Shown in pieces: positions 18,980-27,623 of a stretch of DNA of 64,000 nt. Within the stretch, counting starts at the first letter, position 1; each line of letters opens with the position of its first letter. Location of the stretch: assembly GCA_029266525.1 (NCBI GenBank), contig JAQSWQ010000053.1:43939-107938 (forward strand), given 5' to 3'. The DNA is from Microvirga sp. (lineage in GTDB: Bacteria > Pseudomonadota > Alphaproteobacteria > Rhizobiales > Beijerinckiaceae). Made by a program: the position numbers and the translations under genes. Under the pieces are notes generated by a model. It was not told the DNA's origin and searched no databases. It saw nothing but the letters and a program-made list of their open reading frames with translations.

Positions 18980-19894
18980 TCAAGCCCGCAGCGCCTTGAG
19001 GCGGCGCGCATCCTCGGCGGCCTCGGCGAGGAGCCAGTCGCGGAAGGTCCTGATCTTCGGGAGCGACGCGGCCGCCTTCGGGCAGACGATCCAATAGCTT
19101 TTCGCCAGCCGCAGGCTGACCGCGAAGGGCCGCACCAGCCGGCCGTTGATGAGGTCCCACGCCGCGAGCGTGGTGCGCGCGAGCGCGACGCCCTGGCCGT
19201 CGACGGCCGCGTCGATCACCATGCTCGCGCGATTGAGCACCGGCCCGTGCGAGGGATTCGCGTCGACGACGCCGGCCGCCTCGAGCCACTTCGTCCAGTC
19301 GGTGCGGTCGTCGAGGTGCAGCAGCGGAAATCGCAGCACGTCCGACGGGTCCTTGATGCGCCGGCGTCCGGCGAGGAGCTTGGGGCTGCAGACCGCGAAA
19401 AGCTGCTCGGAGCAGAGGCGCACGACGTCGAGCCCAGCCCAGGCGCCATCGCCGTGCCGGACCGCGAGATCGACCTCCTCCCGCGCGAAGTCGACATGGT
19501 GCAACGTCGCCGAGACCCTGAGGTCGATCTCGGGATGCGCCTCGGCGAAATGCCCGAGGCGGTTGACCAGCCATTTCGCCGCGAAATCGGGCGAGGTGCT
19601 GACCGTGAGCGCGCCCGAGCTCTGCCGCTCGACGAGCCGCGCCGTGCCGAGCGCGATGCGGTCGAGCGCGTCCCGGAGCACGGCGAGGTACTCGCGCCCG
19701 GCCTCGGTGAGGACCAGTCCCTGCCGCTCGCGATTGAAGAGCTTGAGCCCGAGCGTCGCTTCCAGGGCCTTGACCTGGTGACTGACCGCGCCCTGCGTCA
19801 CGCAGAGCTCTTCGGCGGCGCGCGTGAAGCTCTCGTGACGGGCCGCGGCTTCGAAAGCCTTGAGCGCGTTGAGCGGCGGCAGGCGGCGAAGCAT
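18980..19894 (-). CDS. GcvA-type LysR family transcriptional regulator
   Basis: 304 residues. N-terminal winged helix LPPLNALKAFEAAARHESFTRAAEEL with CVTQGAVSHQVKALE, then a substrate-binding domain (SGALTVSTSPDFAAKWLV, DLAVRHGDG). This is the GcvA subgroup. ATG 19894 (MLRRLPPLNALK) is the conserved start; fifteen more codons are open upstream. Transcribed away from two DUF1127 genes, a layout repeated in many alphaproteobacteria. Confidence 0.88.
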   Translation of the reverse strand: MLRRLPPLNALKAFEAAARHESFTRAAEELCVTQGAVSHQVKALEATLGLKLFNRERQGLVLTEAGREYLAVLRDALDRIALGTARLVERQSSGALTVSTSPDFAAKWLVNRLGHFAEAHPEIDLRVSATLHHVDFAREEVDLAVRHGDGAWAGLDVVRLCSEQLFAVCSPKLLAGRRRIKDPSDVLRFPLLHLDDRTDWTKWLEAAGVVDANPSHGPVLNRASMVIDAAVDGQGVALARTTLAAWDLINGRLVRPFAVSLRLAKSYWIVCPKAAASLPKIRTFRDWLLAEAAEDARRLKALRA

Positions 19895-20020
19895 CGGCCC
19901 GAACTCATGAGAAAAACTAAGCCAGGCTAGAGAAACCATGCTTTGCCGGCAAGGCCGCAGCCGCCTAATCGTTGCGGCCTTGGCGCATCACGCGCCGTCA
20001 ACTCCGGCTGGTCCAGCCCC

Positions 20021-20260
20021 ATGAACGCGCTCCCGTCCCGCAGTCCGGTCGACCGCCTTCGACGCGCACTTGCGGGAGCGCTCCGGCTCGCGGCGACCGT
20101 CACCGCCACCATCTGCCGCCCGCGATCGCGCCCTGCCGAGAAGAGCCTGCGCGTCCTCGCCGAGCTGGACGAGGACCAGCTCAGCAACTTGAGCGAGACC
20201 GGCCTCAGCTTGCGCCGCGACGCCCGTCGCGCCGCGGCGAGCGGCGGCGGAGATGCATGA
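20021..20260 (+). CDS. Small DUF1127-like protein
   Basis: 79 residues. The C-terminal stretch SLRVLAELDEDQLSNLSETG followed by LSLRRDARRA aligns with the DUF1127 (YjiS-like) core LxxLdDrxLxDIGLxRxxxRxE, with two extra residues in the middle. Arg-rich; possible RNA-related role as proposed for small DUF1127 proteins in Agrobacterium and Rhodobacter. Immediately upstream of a clearer DUF1127 gene, so probably a diverged tandem copy. Confidence 0.55.
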   Translation: MNALPSRSPVDRLRRALAGALRLAATVTATICRPRSRPAEKSLRVLAELDEDQLSNLSETGLSLRRDARRAAASGGGDA

Positions 20261-20315
20261 GAAGAACTCGGGAAAGCCGGCCGTGACCGGACCGATGCCA
20301 TTGGAGCCCCTGACC

Positions 20316-20546
20316 ATGTCGAGCCTGTCCCTTCGAAGCGCGCCTCGCACCGTCCCGGCCGCCGGGAGCCGCGCAGCCGCGTCGTACTCCGTCCTCGTCG
20401 GCGTCGCTCGAGCGGCGCGGAGCTGGATCGAGCGATGCAAGCAGCGTCGCGCTTTGGCCGAGCTCGACGACCGTCTCCTCGACGATGTCGGCCTTTCCCG
20501 CGAGCAGGCGCGCGGCGAGATCGCAAAGCCGTTCTGGCGCCGCTGA
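20316..20546 (+). CDS. DUF1127 domain-containing protein
   Basis: 76 residues ending in the DUF1127 core ALAELDDRLLDDVGLSREQA followed by RGEIAKPFWRR. ATG 20316 has GGAG about ten bases upstream; an alternative ATG at 20253 overlaps the stop of the preceding small gene and would couple their translation. Small Arg-rich proteins of this family are linked to sRNA turnover and to carbon and phosphate adaptation in related bacteria. Divergent from the GcvA-type regulator. Confidence 0.78.
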   Translation: MSSLSLRSAPRTVPAAGSRAAASYSVLVGVARAARSWIERCKQRRALAELDDRLLDDVGLSREQARGEIAKPFWRR

Positions 20547-20649
20547 GGCTTTAAGGGCCGAAAGCGGCGCGGACGGCCGGCCGGGGTGGACAGGGCAGGG
20601 TTAGGAGCGCCATAACCCGCCCGACCTTCTCCCGGGCCGAAACGCCGCC

Positions 20650-21066
20650 ATGAGCCTCAAACAGTTCTTCACGCAGTTCTTCACCTGGTGGAACGGCCAG
20701 ACGCTCGGGACGCGCTTCTACACCTGGCGCTTCGGCGAGCCCGTCGGCACCGACGAGTTCGGCAACCGCTATTACCGCGCGACGGACCACGTCATCGATC
20801 CGAGCGTCGGGCCCGAGCGGCGCTGGGTCGTCTACAAGGGGCTCGCCGACCTCTCGCGCGTGCCGCCGAGCTGGCGCCAGTGGCTTTGGCACACGACCGA
20901 TATCGCCCCGAGCGAGGAGGCTTACGTCCCGCGCGAGTGGGAGAAGCCGCCGCTGCCGAACCTCACCGGCACGCCGCTCGCCTACCGCCCGCAAGGCTCG
21001 ATCCTCGCCGAAGGCCAGCGCCCGGCCGCGACCGGCGACTACGTGCCCTGGCGCCCGGGGGAGTAG
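20650..21066 (+). CDS. NADH:ubiquinone oxidoreductase subunit, NDUFA12 (B17.2) family
   Basis: 138 residues. FTWWNGQTLGTRFYTWRFGEP, VGTDEFGNRYYR and RRWVVYKGLADLSRVPPSW are the NDUFA12 signature, and the tail NLTGTPLAYRPQGS is typical for alphaproteobacteria. An accessory subunit of complex I on the cytoplasmic side, one of the few supernumerary subunits shared by mitochondria and alphaproteobacteria. It is encoded apart from the nuo operon, as usual. Confidence 0.93.
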   Translation: MSLKQFFTQFFTWWNGQTLGTRFYTWRFGEPVGTDEFGNRYYRATDHVIDPSVGPERRWVVYKGLADLSRVPPSWRQWLWHTTDIAPSEEAYVPREWEKPPLPNLTGTPLAYRPQGSILAEGQRPAATGDYVPWRPGE

Positions 21067-21089
21067 CGCTCTCGAAGGCGATCGAGGCC

Positions 21090-22103
21090 TTAGAGCCAGC
21101 CGTTTTTCTTGAAGCGCGCGAAGAGCACGGCGCAGGTCGCGAAGATGAAGGCCAATACGGCGAAATAGCCGTACTGCCATTCGAGCTCGGGCATATGCTT
21201 GAAGTTCATGCCGTAGATGCCGGCGACCGCGGTCGGCACCGCGAGGAGGGCGGCGTAAGCGGCGAGACGGCGCGAGATCGTGGTCTGCTGAGCCTGGCCG
21301 GTCATCAGGCTCGCCTCGAAGGCGAAGGCGAGCACCTCCCGGAGCGAATCGATCTCCTCCTGCACGCGCCGCACGTGGTCGGTCACGTCGCGGAAAAGCG
21401 GCTGCATCGGCGTGTCGATGGCGACGAGCTCGGCATGCTCGAGGCGCCGGCACACCTCGACCAACGGCACCACGGCGTTGCGCAGGCGCAGCAGGTCGCG
21501 ACGAAGCGCGTAGAGGCGTTCGATCTCGGCCTGGCTCAGCGCGGTCGCGAGCACGCGGTCCTCGATTTCCTCGACCTCCGTCTCGATCGCGTCGACCACC
21601 GGCATGTAATTGTCGACGATGAAGTCGAGGATCGCGTAGAGCATGTAGTCCTCGCCGTGCGAGAGCACCTTGGGCGAGGCCTCACAGCGCAGCCGCACGG
21701 ATTTGTAGGACGCCGACGCGCCGTGGCGCACGGAGACGAGGTAGCCGCGACCGACGAAGAGATGCGTCTCGCCGAAGGCGATGCGGCCCTCGACCATCTG
21801 CGCGGTGCGCGCCACTACGAACAGGCTGTCGCCATATTGCTCGATCTTCGGCCGCTGGTGGGCGTGCAGCGCGTCCTCAATCGCAAGCTCGTGCAGCCCG
21901 AACTGGCGCTGGACGCGGCGCAGCAGTTCCTCGCCGGGCTCGTGCAGGCCGATCCAGACCACGTGGCCCGGCTTCTTCGCCCAGTCGCCGGATTCCTCGA
22001 TCCTGATGTCGAGGATCCGACGCCCGCCGGAATAGACGCCGGCGGCGACGACGCCGGCCTCGGGCTCGGGTTGCGGGGAGACGCGGATTGCGGCTTCGGC
22101 CAT
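21090..22103 (-). CDS. corA: Magnesium/cobalt transporter CorA
   Basis: 337 residues. Long soluble N-terminal funnel domain, the helix RRDLLRLRNAVVPLVEVCRR, and two C-terminal transmembrane helices with the selectivity loop YGMNFKHMPELEW (GMN motif) between them, ending in the basic FARFKKNGWL. Pentameric inner-membrane divalent-cation channel. Convergent with the NDUFA12 gene (24 bp gap). Confidence 0.95.
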   Translation of the reverse strand: MAEAAIRVSPQPEPEAGVVAAGVYSGGRRILDIRIEESGDWAKKPGHVVWIGLHEPGEELLRRVQRQFGLHELAIEDALHAHQRPKIEQYGDSLFVVARTAQMVEGRIAFGETHLFVGRGYLVSVRHGASASYKSVRLRCEASPKVLSHGEDYMLYAILDFIVDNYMPVVDAIETEVEEIEDRVLATALSQAEIERLYALRRDLLRLRNAVVPLVEVCRRLEHAELVAIDTPMQPLFRDVTDHVRRVQEEIDSLREVLAFAFEASLMTGQAQQTTISRRLAAYAALLAVPTAVAGIYGMNFKHMPELEWQYGYFAVLAFIFATCAVLFARFKKNGWL

Positions 22104-22294
22104 GGGCGCCTCAACGCGACGCGGCGGAGCCGGGGTTATAGCTCAAAGATCGGTGAGAGACAGCTTCCCGACCATTTGCGGCGAGCTTCGCCACTTCGCG
22201 TGATCTCCCGGCCGAAGCGAAGCGGAGGGCCGGGACCCACTCTCGCCGGCGGTGCTGTGCGTTCCGTATCTGCGCAGCATCGCTCGCGCCGCTG

Positions 22295-23434
22295 TCAGGC
22301 GCTGCGTCGGAACTCGTCATCCTCCCTCGGCCGCACCAGCGCCGCTCCAGGCCACAGCGCGGGCGCGACGCGGGCGTATTGCGGCGGGCGCGGGATCTCG
22401 ACGCCGAGCGCCTCGGCCGCGTGCCAGCCCCAGCGCGGGTCGTCGAGCATGGCGCGGGCGAGCGCGACGAGATCGGCGTCGCCGCGGGTGACGATGTCGT
22501 TCGCCTGGGCCGGCTCGAGGATCATGCCGACGGCGCGGGTCGCAATGCCGGCCTCGCGGCGCACCTTGGCGGCGAAGGGGACCTGATAACCCGGCCCGAC
22601 CGGGATCTTCGCCTTCAAGGCGATGCCGCCCGAGCTCACGCAGACGAAGTCGAGCCCGATCTCCTTCAGCGCCCTCGACAGCGTCACCGCGTCCTCGGGC
22701 TTGAGGCCGTCCTCGGTCCAATCCGAGCCGGTGATGCGGGCGCCGAGCGCCACGTCGCCCGGCACTGCCGCGCGCACGGCGCGGGCGACGCTGAGGGGGA
22801 AGGCCATGCGCTTCTCGGCGCTGCCAGCCCACCGGTCCCCACGCCTGTTCGAGAGCGGCGACTGGAAGGTGTGGAGGAGGTAGCCGTGGGCCATATGCAG
22901 CTCGACGGCCTCGAAGCCGATGCGCACGGCGCGCTGCGCCGCCTGGACGAAGGCCTTCTCGATGCGGGCGAGGTCGGCGTCGGCCAGCTCCTCGGGGATC
23001 GGCCAGCCCTCGTCGAAGGGGAGCGGCGAAGGCGCATAGGTTGTCCAGGGATCGTCGCCCTCTTTGAGCGCCCGGCCGCCCTCCCAGGGACGTTGGGCCG
23101 AGGCCTTGCGGCCGGCATGCCCGATCTGCACGCCGAACTTGACGCCGGGCAGCGCCACCCCGCGCGCCGCGGCGATGACGCGCGCCATTGCCCGCTCATT
23201 GTCGTCGGAATAGAGGCCGGTGCAGCCATGGGTGATGCGCCCGAGCCGCTCCACCGCGGTCGCCTCGACCACGACCATGCCGGCGCCGGACATCGCCATG
23301 GCCATGAGATGCTGCAGGTGCCAGTCGTTCATGCAGCCGTCATTCGCCGAGTACTGGCACATCGGCGCCACGACGATGCGGTTCGAAAGGCGCACCGGGC
23401 CGAGCTCGAAGGGCGAGAAGAGGGGGGCGGTCAT
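22295..23434 (-). CDS. Old-yellow-enzyme family NADH:flavin oxidoreductase (YqjM type)
   Basis: 379 residues; FMN-dependent TIM barrel that reduces activated alkenes. Seen: IVVAPMCQYSANDG with the YqjM-type Cys, QIGHAGRKAS, GFEAVELHMAHGYLLHTFQS with the active-site His pair and SPLSNRRGDRWAG, then RAMLDDPRWGWHAA at the end. ATG 23434 gives the conserved MTAPLFSPFELG start; the frame is open upstream. Divergent from cysK. A short CCGGCC-type hairpin lies downstream at about 22204-22235. Confidence 0.92.
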   Translation of the reverse strand: MTAPLFSPFELGPVRLSNRIVVAPMCQYSANDGCMNDWHLQHLMAMAMSGAGMVVVEATAVERLGRITHGCTGLYSDDNERAMARVIAAARGVALPGVKFGVQIGHAGRKASAQRPWEGGRALKEGDDPWTTYAPSPLPFDEGWPIPEELADADLARIEKAFVQAAQRAVRIGFEAVELHMAHGYLLHTFQSPLSNRRGDRWAGSAEKRMAFPLSVARAVRAAVPGDVALGARITGSDWTEDGLKPEDAVTLSRALKEIGLDFVCVSSGGIALKAKIPVGPGYQVPFAAKVRREAGIATRAVGMILEPAQANDIVTRGDADLVALARAMLDDPRWGWHAAEALGVEIPRPPQYARVAPALWPGAALVRPREDDEFRRSA

Positions 23435-23603
23435 GCGGACTCCGGGCAAGCTGGACGCGGGGAGAGTTGGAGCCTCGGACCGCCGCTGTCCAGTCCGGCC
23501 GCACATGCGCGCGGCGCGCCCGCGGCATGGCGGCAGCATGGCCGTCTTGCCTTGCGCCGGGTTTCGGTCGAGCCTGAGCGGACCTCTTTTGTCCTCGAAG
23601 CCC

Positions 23604-24638
23604 ATGGCCATCCGTCAAGACGTGATCGATGCGATCGGCAACACGCCGCTGATCAAGCTCCGCCGCGCATCGGAAGAGACCGGCTGCACCATCCTCGGCA
23701 AGGCCGAGTTCATGAATCCCGGCGGCTCGGTGAAGGACCGCGCCGGGCGGCAGATGATCCTCGAGGCCGAGCAGCGCGGCGAGCTCAAGCCCGGCGGGCT
23801 CGTGGTCGAGGCGACCGCCGGCAACACCGGCATCGGCCTTGCCGTCGTGGCGAACGCCCGCGGCTACCGCACCTTGATCGTCATCCCGGAGACGCAGAGC
23901 CAGGAGAAGAAGGACACGCTGCGCCTCTGCGGCGCCGAGCTCGTCGAGGTGCCGGGTCTCCCCTACGCCAACCCCAACAACTACCAGCATGTCGGGCGCC
24001 GGATGGCGGAGGAGCTGCGCAAGACCGAGCCGAACGGCGTGCTCTTCGCCGACCAGTGGAACAATCTCGACAACCGACTCGCGCACTACGTCTCGACCGG
24101 GCCGGAGATCTGGGAGGACACGCAAGGCGCGGTCGACGGCTTCATCTGCTCGATCGGCACCGGCGGCACGATCGCAGGCGTCTCGGCATATCTGCGCGAG
24201 AGGAAGCCGGACGTGGCGATCGGGGTCGCCGATCCGCGCGGCGCCGCGATGTATGACCTCTTCACGCGCGGCGAGGCGAAAGCGTCGGAGGGCGGCTCGA
24301 TCACCGAAGGGATCGGGCTCGGGCGCGTCACGCCGATCATCGCCGACGTGAAGGTCGATCACGCCTATCTCGTCCCGGACGAGGAGGCGGTGCCGGTGCT
24401 GTTCGATCTTTTGGAGCACGAGGGCCTGTGCCTCGGCGGCTCGTCCGGCATCAACGTCGCCGGCGCGATCCGGCTTGCCAGGGAGCTCGGCCCCGGCCGC
24501 ACGGTCGTGACGGTGCTCGCCGACGCCGGCACGCGCTACCAGTCGAAGCTGTTCAATCCCGACTTCCTGCGCGCGAAGAACCTGCCGGTGCCGGTGTGGC
24601 TGGAGCGGAGGAGCGCGACGAAGCCGGTTCTTGTCTAG
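23604..24638 (+). CDS. cysK: Cysteine synthase A
   Basis: 344 residues. PLP-dependent O-acetylserine sulfhydrylase. AIGNTPLIKLRR, the PLP lysine in NPGGSVKDRAGRQMI (about residue 39-41), the substrate loop EATAGNTGIGLA, phosphate loop SIGTGGTIAG and GGSSGINVAGA are all intact. ATG 23604. It is a little longer than E. coli CysK at the C-terminus and closest to the CysK/CysM-like group of alphaproteobacteria, some of which act as cystathionine beta-synthase-like enzymes. Confidence 0.9.
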   Translation: MAIRQDVIDAIGNTPLIKLRRASEETGCTILGKAEFMNPGGSVKDRAGRQMILEAEQRGELKPGGLVVEATAGNTGIGLAVVANARGYRTLIVIPETQSQEKKDTLRLCGAELVEVPGLPYANPNNYQHVGRRMAEELRKTEPNGVLFADQWNNLDNRLAHYVSTGPEIWEDTQGAVDGFICSIGTGGTIAGVSAYLRERKPDVAIGVADPRGAAMYDLFTRGEAKASEGGSITEGIGLGRVTPIIADVKVDHAYLVPDEEAVPVLFDLLEHEGLCLGGSSGINVAGAIRLARELGPGRTVVTVLADAGTRYQSKLFNPDFLRAKNLPVPVWLERRSATKPVLV

Positions 24639-24659
24639 CGACTGTCGGCACGGAAAAAA

Positions 24660-25082
24660 ATGGCGGTGCGTTACAATCTGAAGAGGGCTGCTCTAGCGGC
24701 GCTTATCGGCGCTACGGCCGGCACTATAATTGGGGTAAGCCCGGCTCACGGCGGTGCTTTCCTGAAGACGCTCGCGGTGGCCTTCCTGTTATGCCTGCTT
24801 GGCTTGGTCTTCATAGGGTTTCCAATTACGCGCCTGCTGGAGCGAACGGGGCTGATGGACAAGACAGGTTGGCAAGGACTCGTGACGGCGTTCGTGATTG
24901 CTCCGCTCATGGGCGGTCTTGCTGCCACGGCGATCGCTGCTCTTGTGGTATCAATGATCTTTCCTGGTCTGATCTTCATCGTAGGCATGTCAGGCTGGAT
25001 CGCGCTGGGGCGAAGCTACGGGCTCTTCGGGGCGTTTACCGGCACGGCATGGTATTGGATCGGGCGTTGGCGCTCAGCTTGA
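24660..25082 (+). CDS. Hypothetical membrane protein
   Basis: 140 residues, not recognised. At least three to four hydrophobic segments: AALAALIGATAGTIIGVS, TLAVAFLLCLLGLVFIGF, GLVTAFVIAPLMGGLAAT and IFPGLIFIVGMSGWIALG. Inner-membrane protein, 21 bp after cysK but with noticeably lower GC and different codon choice than cysK, so perhaps acquired separately. No good ribosome binding site before ATG 24660 (an A run only). Confidence 0.6.
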   Translation: MAVRYNLKRAALAALIGATAGTIIGVSPAHGGAFLKTLAVAFLLCLLGLVFIGFPITRLLERTGLMDKTGWQGLVTAFVIAPLMGGLAATAIAALVVSMIFPGLIFIVGMSGWIALGRSYGLFGAFTGTAWYWIGRWRSA

Positions 25083-25108
25083 GGCCCGCGCGGCGCCCAT
25101 GACTTTGC

Positions 25109-25630
25109 TCAACCGTTCTTAGGGTCGTAGCTCGCATCGGTCCAGCCGAAGACGGTGCGGGCCTCGATCTCGGCGATATTGACGGGACGCGGGAAGGGCG
25201 CGGGCGCGGGATCGCCCGGCGTCATCGGGCGGCCGATCTCGGCGAAGAAGCGGTCGAGCCCGCCGGGCAGCAGGATCCAGAGGAAGGTCATCGGCTCGTC
25301 ATGCGGGTTGAGGAAGTGGTGCAGCCGCTTCTTGTCGACGAAGACGGCGGAGCCCTTCTCGAGCGCATGCTCCACCCCGTCGATGCGCGCGACGCCGCGG
25401 CCCTCGAGCACCACGATGATCTCCTCCTCGCGGGCATGGGTGTGCTCGCGGACGAAGCATCCCGGCGCGACGGTCTGCGTGCCGATCGAGAAATTCGCGT
25501 CCGAGCCGGTCGTCGCCTGGCTCAGGATGTTCCGGATGAAGCCGTTCGCCGGCACCGGCTGCCAATAGAAATCGCCCTCGTTCGGGCCGAGGATCTTGAA
25601 GTTCGTTGCTTGTGCGACCGGCCTGTCCAT
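25109..25630 (-). CDS. Cupin domain-containing protein
   Basis: 173 residues. Cupin motif 1 FVREHTHAREEEIIVVLEGRG (first metal-ligand His pair and Glu) and motif 2 KKRLHHFLNPHDEP (last His). The barrel is flanked by an N-terminal strand FYWQPVPANGFI and a C-terminal tail. Metal-binding, small-molecule enzyme or sensor; substrate unknown. Last gene before the transglutaminase cluster on the same strand. Confidence 0.85.
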   Translation of the reverse strand: MDRPVAQATNFKILGPNEGDFYWQPVPANGFIRNILSQATTGSDANFSIGTQTVAPGCFVREHTHAREEEIIVVLEGRGVARIDGVEHALEKGSAVFVDKKRLHHFLNPHDEPMTFLWILLPGGLDRFFAEIGRPMTPGDPAPAPFPRPVNIAEIEARTVFGWTDASYDPKNG

Positions 25631-25664
25631 GCGCGCCTCGCGTTCGGCGCCGATCCTAAGCCTC

Positions 25665-26510
25665 TCAGGCCTGGACTTGCAGCTGCATCTGCCGCGGCGG
25701 GCGGCCGCGCTCGACGCGCAGCTTCACGTCCATGTTCTCGGAACCGCCGCCCTGGCGCGTGCCGCGGATCGGGGCGGCACCGAGATAATCGAGCCCGATC
25801 GCCACCCTTACATGCGCCTCGCCGGTCGAGATGCCGTTCGCCGCGTCGAAGCCGACCCAGCCGAGATTGGGCACCTTTGCCTCGGCCCAGGCGTGGCCCG
25901 CATCCTGCTCGACCACCCCGTCGGCCCGGAAGAAATAGCCCGAGACGTAGCGGGCCGGAATGCCGAGATGACGGGCGCAGGCGATGAAGACGTGAGTGAG
26001 GTCCTGGCAAACGCCGCTGCGCTGGGCGAAAGCCTCGCGCGCGGTCGTCGCCACATGGGTCGTGTCGGTGTCGAACGCCGTCTGGCGATGGATGCTCTCG
26101 AGCAGGCGGTGCAAGCACCCGAGCGGGTCAGCGGACATATCGCCCGACGCGGAGACCGCGAAGGCGCGCATCGCCTCGTCTGCGGCAGTCAGCTCGGTCT
26201 CACGTAAGTAAAACGGATCCGGAACTCGTTCGACGCTCCCTTGCAGGATGCCGCTGGTGTCGGCGGTTTCGACCTCGCCCGAGACCCGCATCGTGATCTC
26301 GTCGAGGGCATGATCGGCCGAGAACATGTGCACGATGTTGCCGAGCGAATCCTCGCGCGGGGTGAGGCGGCCGTCGGCGCTGGGCTCGATCCGCCAGCGC
26401 AGCACGTGCTGCCCGTCATGGTCGCGCGGGGTGAGCCGCAGCGCCTGGACGAGCGCCCGCACGGGCCGATCGTAGCGGTAGATCGTGTCGTGGACGATTC
26501 GGACGCGCAT
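25665..26510 (-). CDS. Transglutaminase-like cysteine peptidase family protein
   Basis: 281 residues. N-terminal beta domain (RIVHDTIYRYDRPVRAL, typical 'bact_transglu_N') and catalytic domain with Cys in RSGVCQDLTHVFIACARHLG, His in AGHAWAEAKVP and Asp in VGFDAANG, so the triad is complete. ATG 26510 is the conserved start. It is the third member of a conserved trio with the alpha-E protein and the circularly permuted ATP-grasp protein, predicted to make and process small peptides. Confidence 0.92.
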   Translation of the reverse strand: MRVRIVHDTIYRYDRPVRALVQALRLTPRDHDGQHVLRWRIEPSADGRLTPREDSLGNIVHMFSADHALDEITMRVSGEVETADTSGILQGSVERVPDPFYLRETELTAADEAMRAFAVSASGDMSADPLGCLHRLLESIHRQTAFDTDTTHVATTAREAFAQRSGVCQDLTHVFIACARHLGIPARYVSGYFFRADGVVEQDAGHAWAEAKVPNLGWVGFDAANGISTGEAHVRVAIGLDYLGAAPIRGTRQGGGSENMDVKLRVERGRPPRQMQLQVQA

Positions 26511-26560
26511 GGGCGGGAGGCTAGCGCGATCGCACTCGGGCGGGGCGCGGCGCCGGCGAT

Positions 26561-27502
26561 TCACACAAGATATTGCTCGGCGATCGCCGCCCCGAGCTTG
26601 TTGTTCTCGCTGACGAAGTCGGTGATGAACTCGTGCATCCCGAGCGCGAAGATGCCGTCGATCTTGGTGCCGGAAAGGCGCGCCTGCATGGCGCTCGCGA
26701 GCCGCTGGCTCGGTCCGCGCCGGCCGTAGGCGTCGGCGACGAGGTCGAGATGGCGCACGAGAAGCTCATAGCAATTGGCGAGCGAGCGCGGCATCTGCCG
26801 GTTGAGGATGAGGAGGTCGGCGACGAGCCAGGGCTTCACGCTCTGGCGGTAGACCCAGTGATAGGCGGTGAGCGCCGAGACCTCGCGCAGGATCGTGGTC
26901 CACTGGAAATAATCGAGGCTGCCGCCGACGCGCTCGGTCTGCGGCAGGAGCACGTGGTACTTCACGTCCAGGATGCGGGCCGTGTTGTCGGCGCGCTCGA
27001 TCGCAAGCCCGAGACGCGTGAACCAATAGGCGTCATTGCGCAGCATGGTGCGATAGGCCGAGCCGTCGAAGGAGAGCGAGACGTTCTTCACCCATTCGAG
27101 GAAGCGCGCAAACTCCTCCCGATTCATCTCCGCGCCGTTGAAGCCCTTGAGCTCGAGCCAGGCTCCGTTGATCGCCTCCCACATCTCGGTGGTCAGCGCC
27201 GTGCGCACCGCGCGGGCGTTCTCGCGCGCGACCTCGATGGCGTTCGCGATCGAGGACGGGTTGTTCGGGCTGAAAGCAAGGAAATCCCGCACCGTGTCCT
27301 CGTTGACCGCCGAGTACAGGCGCTTGAACTCGTCGAGGTTGCCGGCCGCCGCGACCGCGCCTTCCCATTCGTTGCGCTCGCCGCCATAGCTCGCGGGCAG
27401 CGCCGCAAGCCGCATCGTGGCATCGAGGATGCGCGCCACGAAATCCGCGCGCTCGGTGTAGCGCGACAGCCAATAGAGATTGTCGGCGGTGCGGGAGAGC
27501 AT
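26561..27502 (-). CDS. Alpha-E domain-containing protein
   Basis: 313 residues, all helical. MLSRTADNLYWLSRYTERAD is the family signature, with further conserved helices NPSSIANAIEVARENARAVR and WTTILREVSALTAYH. The function is unknown; it is always found with the ATP-grasp and transglutaminase partners and is thought to work in the same peptide-forming pathway. Separated from the ATP-grasp gene by a REP-like repeat. Confidence 0.92.
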   Translation of the reverse strand: MLSRTADNLYWLSRYTERADFVARILDATMRLAALPASYGGERNEWEGAVAAAGNLDEFKRLYSAVNEDTVRDFLAFSPNNPSSIANAIEVARENARAVRTALTTEMWEAINGAWLELKGFNGAEMNREEFARFLEWVKNVSLSFDGSAYRTMLRNDAYWFTRLGLAIERADNTARILDVKYHVLLPQTERVGGSLDYFQWTTILREVSALTAYHWVYRQSVKPWLVADLLILNRQMPRSLANCYELLVRHLDLVADAYGRRGPSQRLASAMQARLSGTKIDGIFALGMHEFITDFVSENNKLGAAIAEQYLV

Positions 27503-27508
27503 TCCCTA

Positions 27509-27614
27509 GCCCGTCATCCTCGGGCGAGCAAAGCGAGACCCGAGGACCTCCCAACGGTCGGGCGCCTTCTGCGGAACGAGATCCCGGGTCGCGCTCCGCG
27601 CGCCCGGGACGACG
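27509..27614. repeat. REP-like palindrome between alpha-E and ATP-grasp genes
   Basis: CGTCATCCTCGGGCGAGC ... GACCCGAGGACC and GATCCCGGGTCGC ... GCGCCCGGGACGACG form two hairpins. Same family as 10026-10168, 45632-45725 and 56818-56921. Confidence 0.75.
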
Positions 27615-27623
27615 CGCTTGCCC

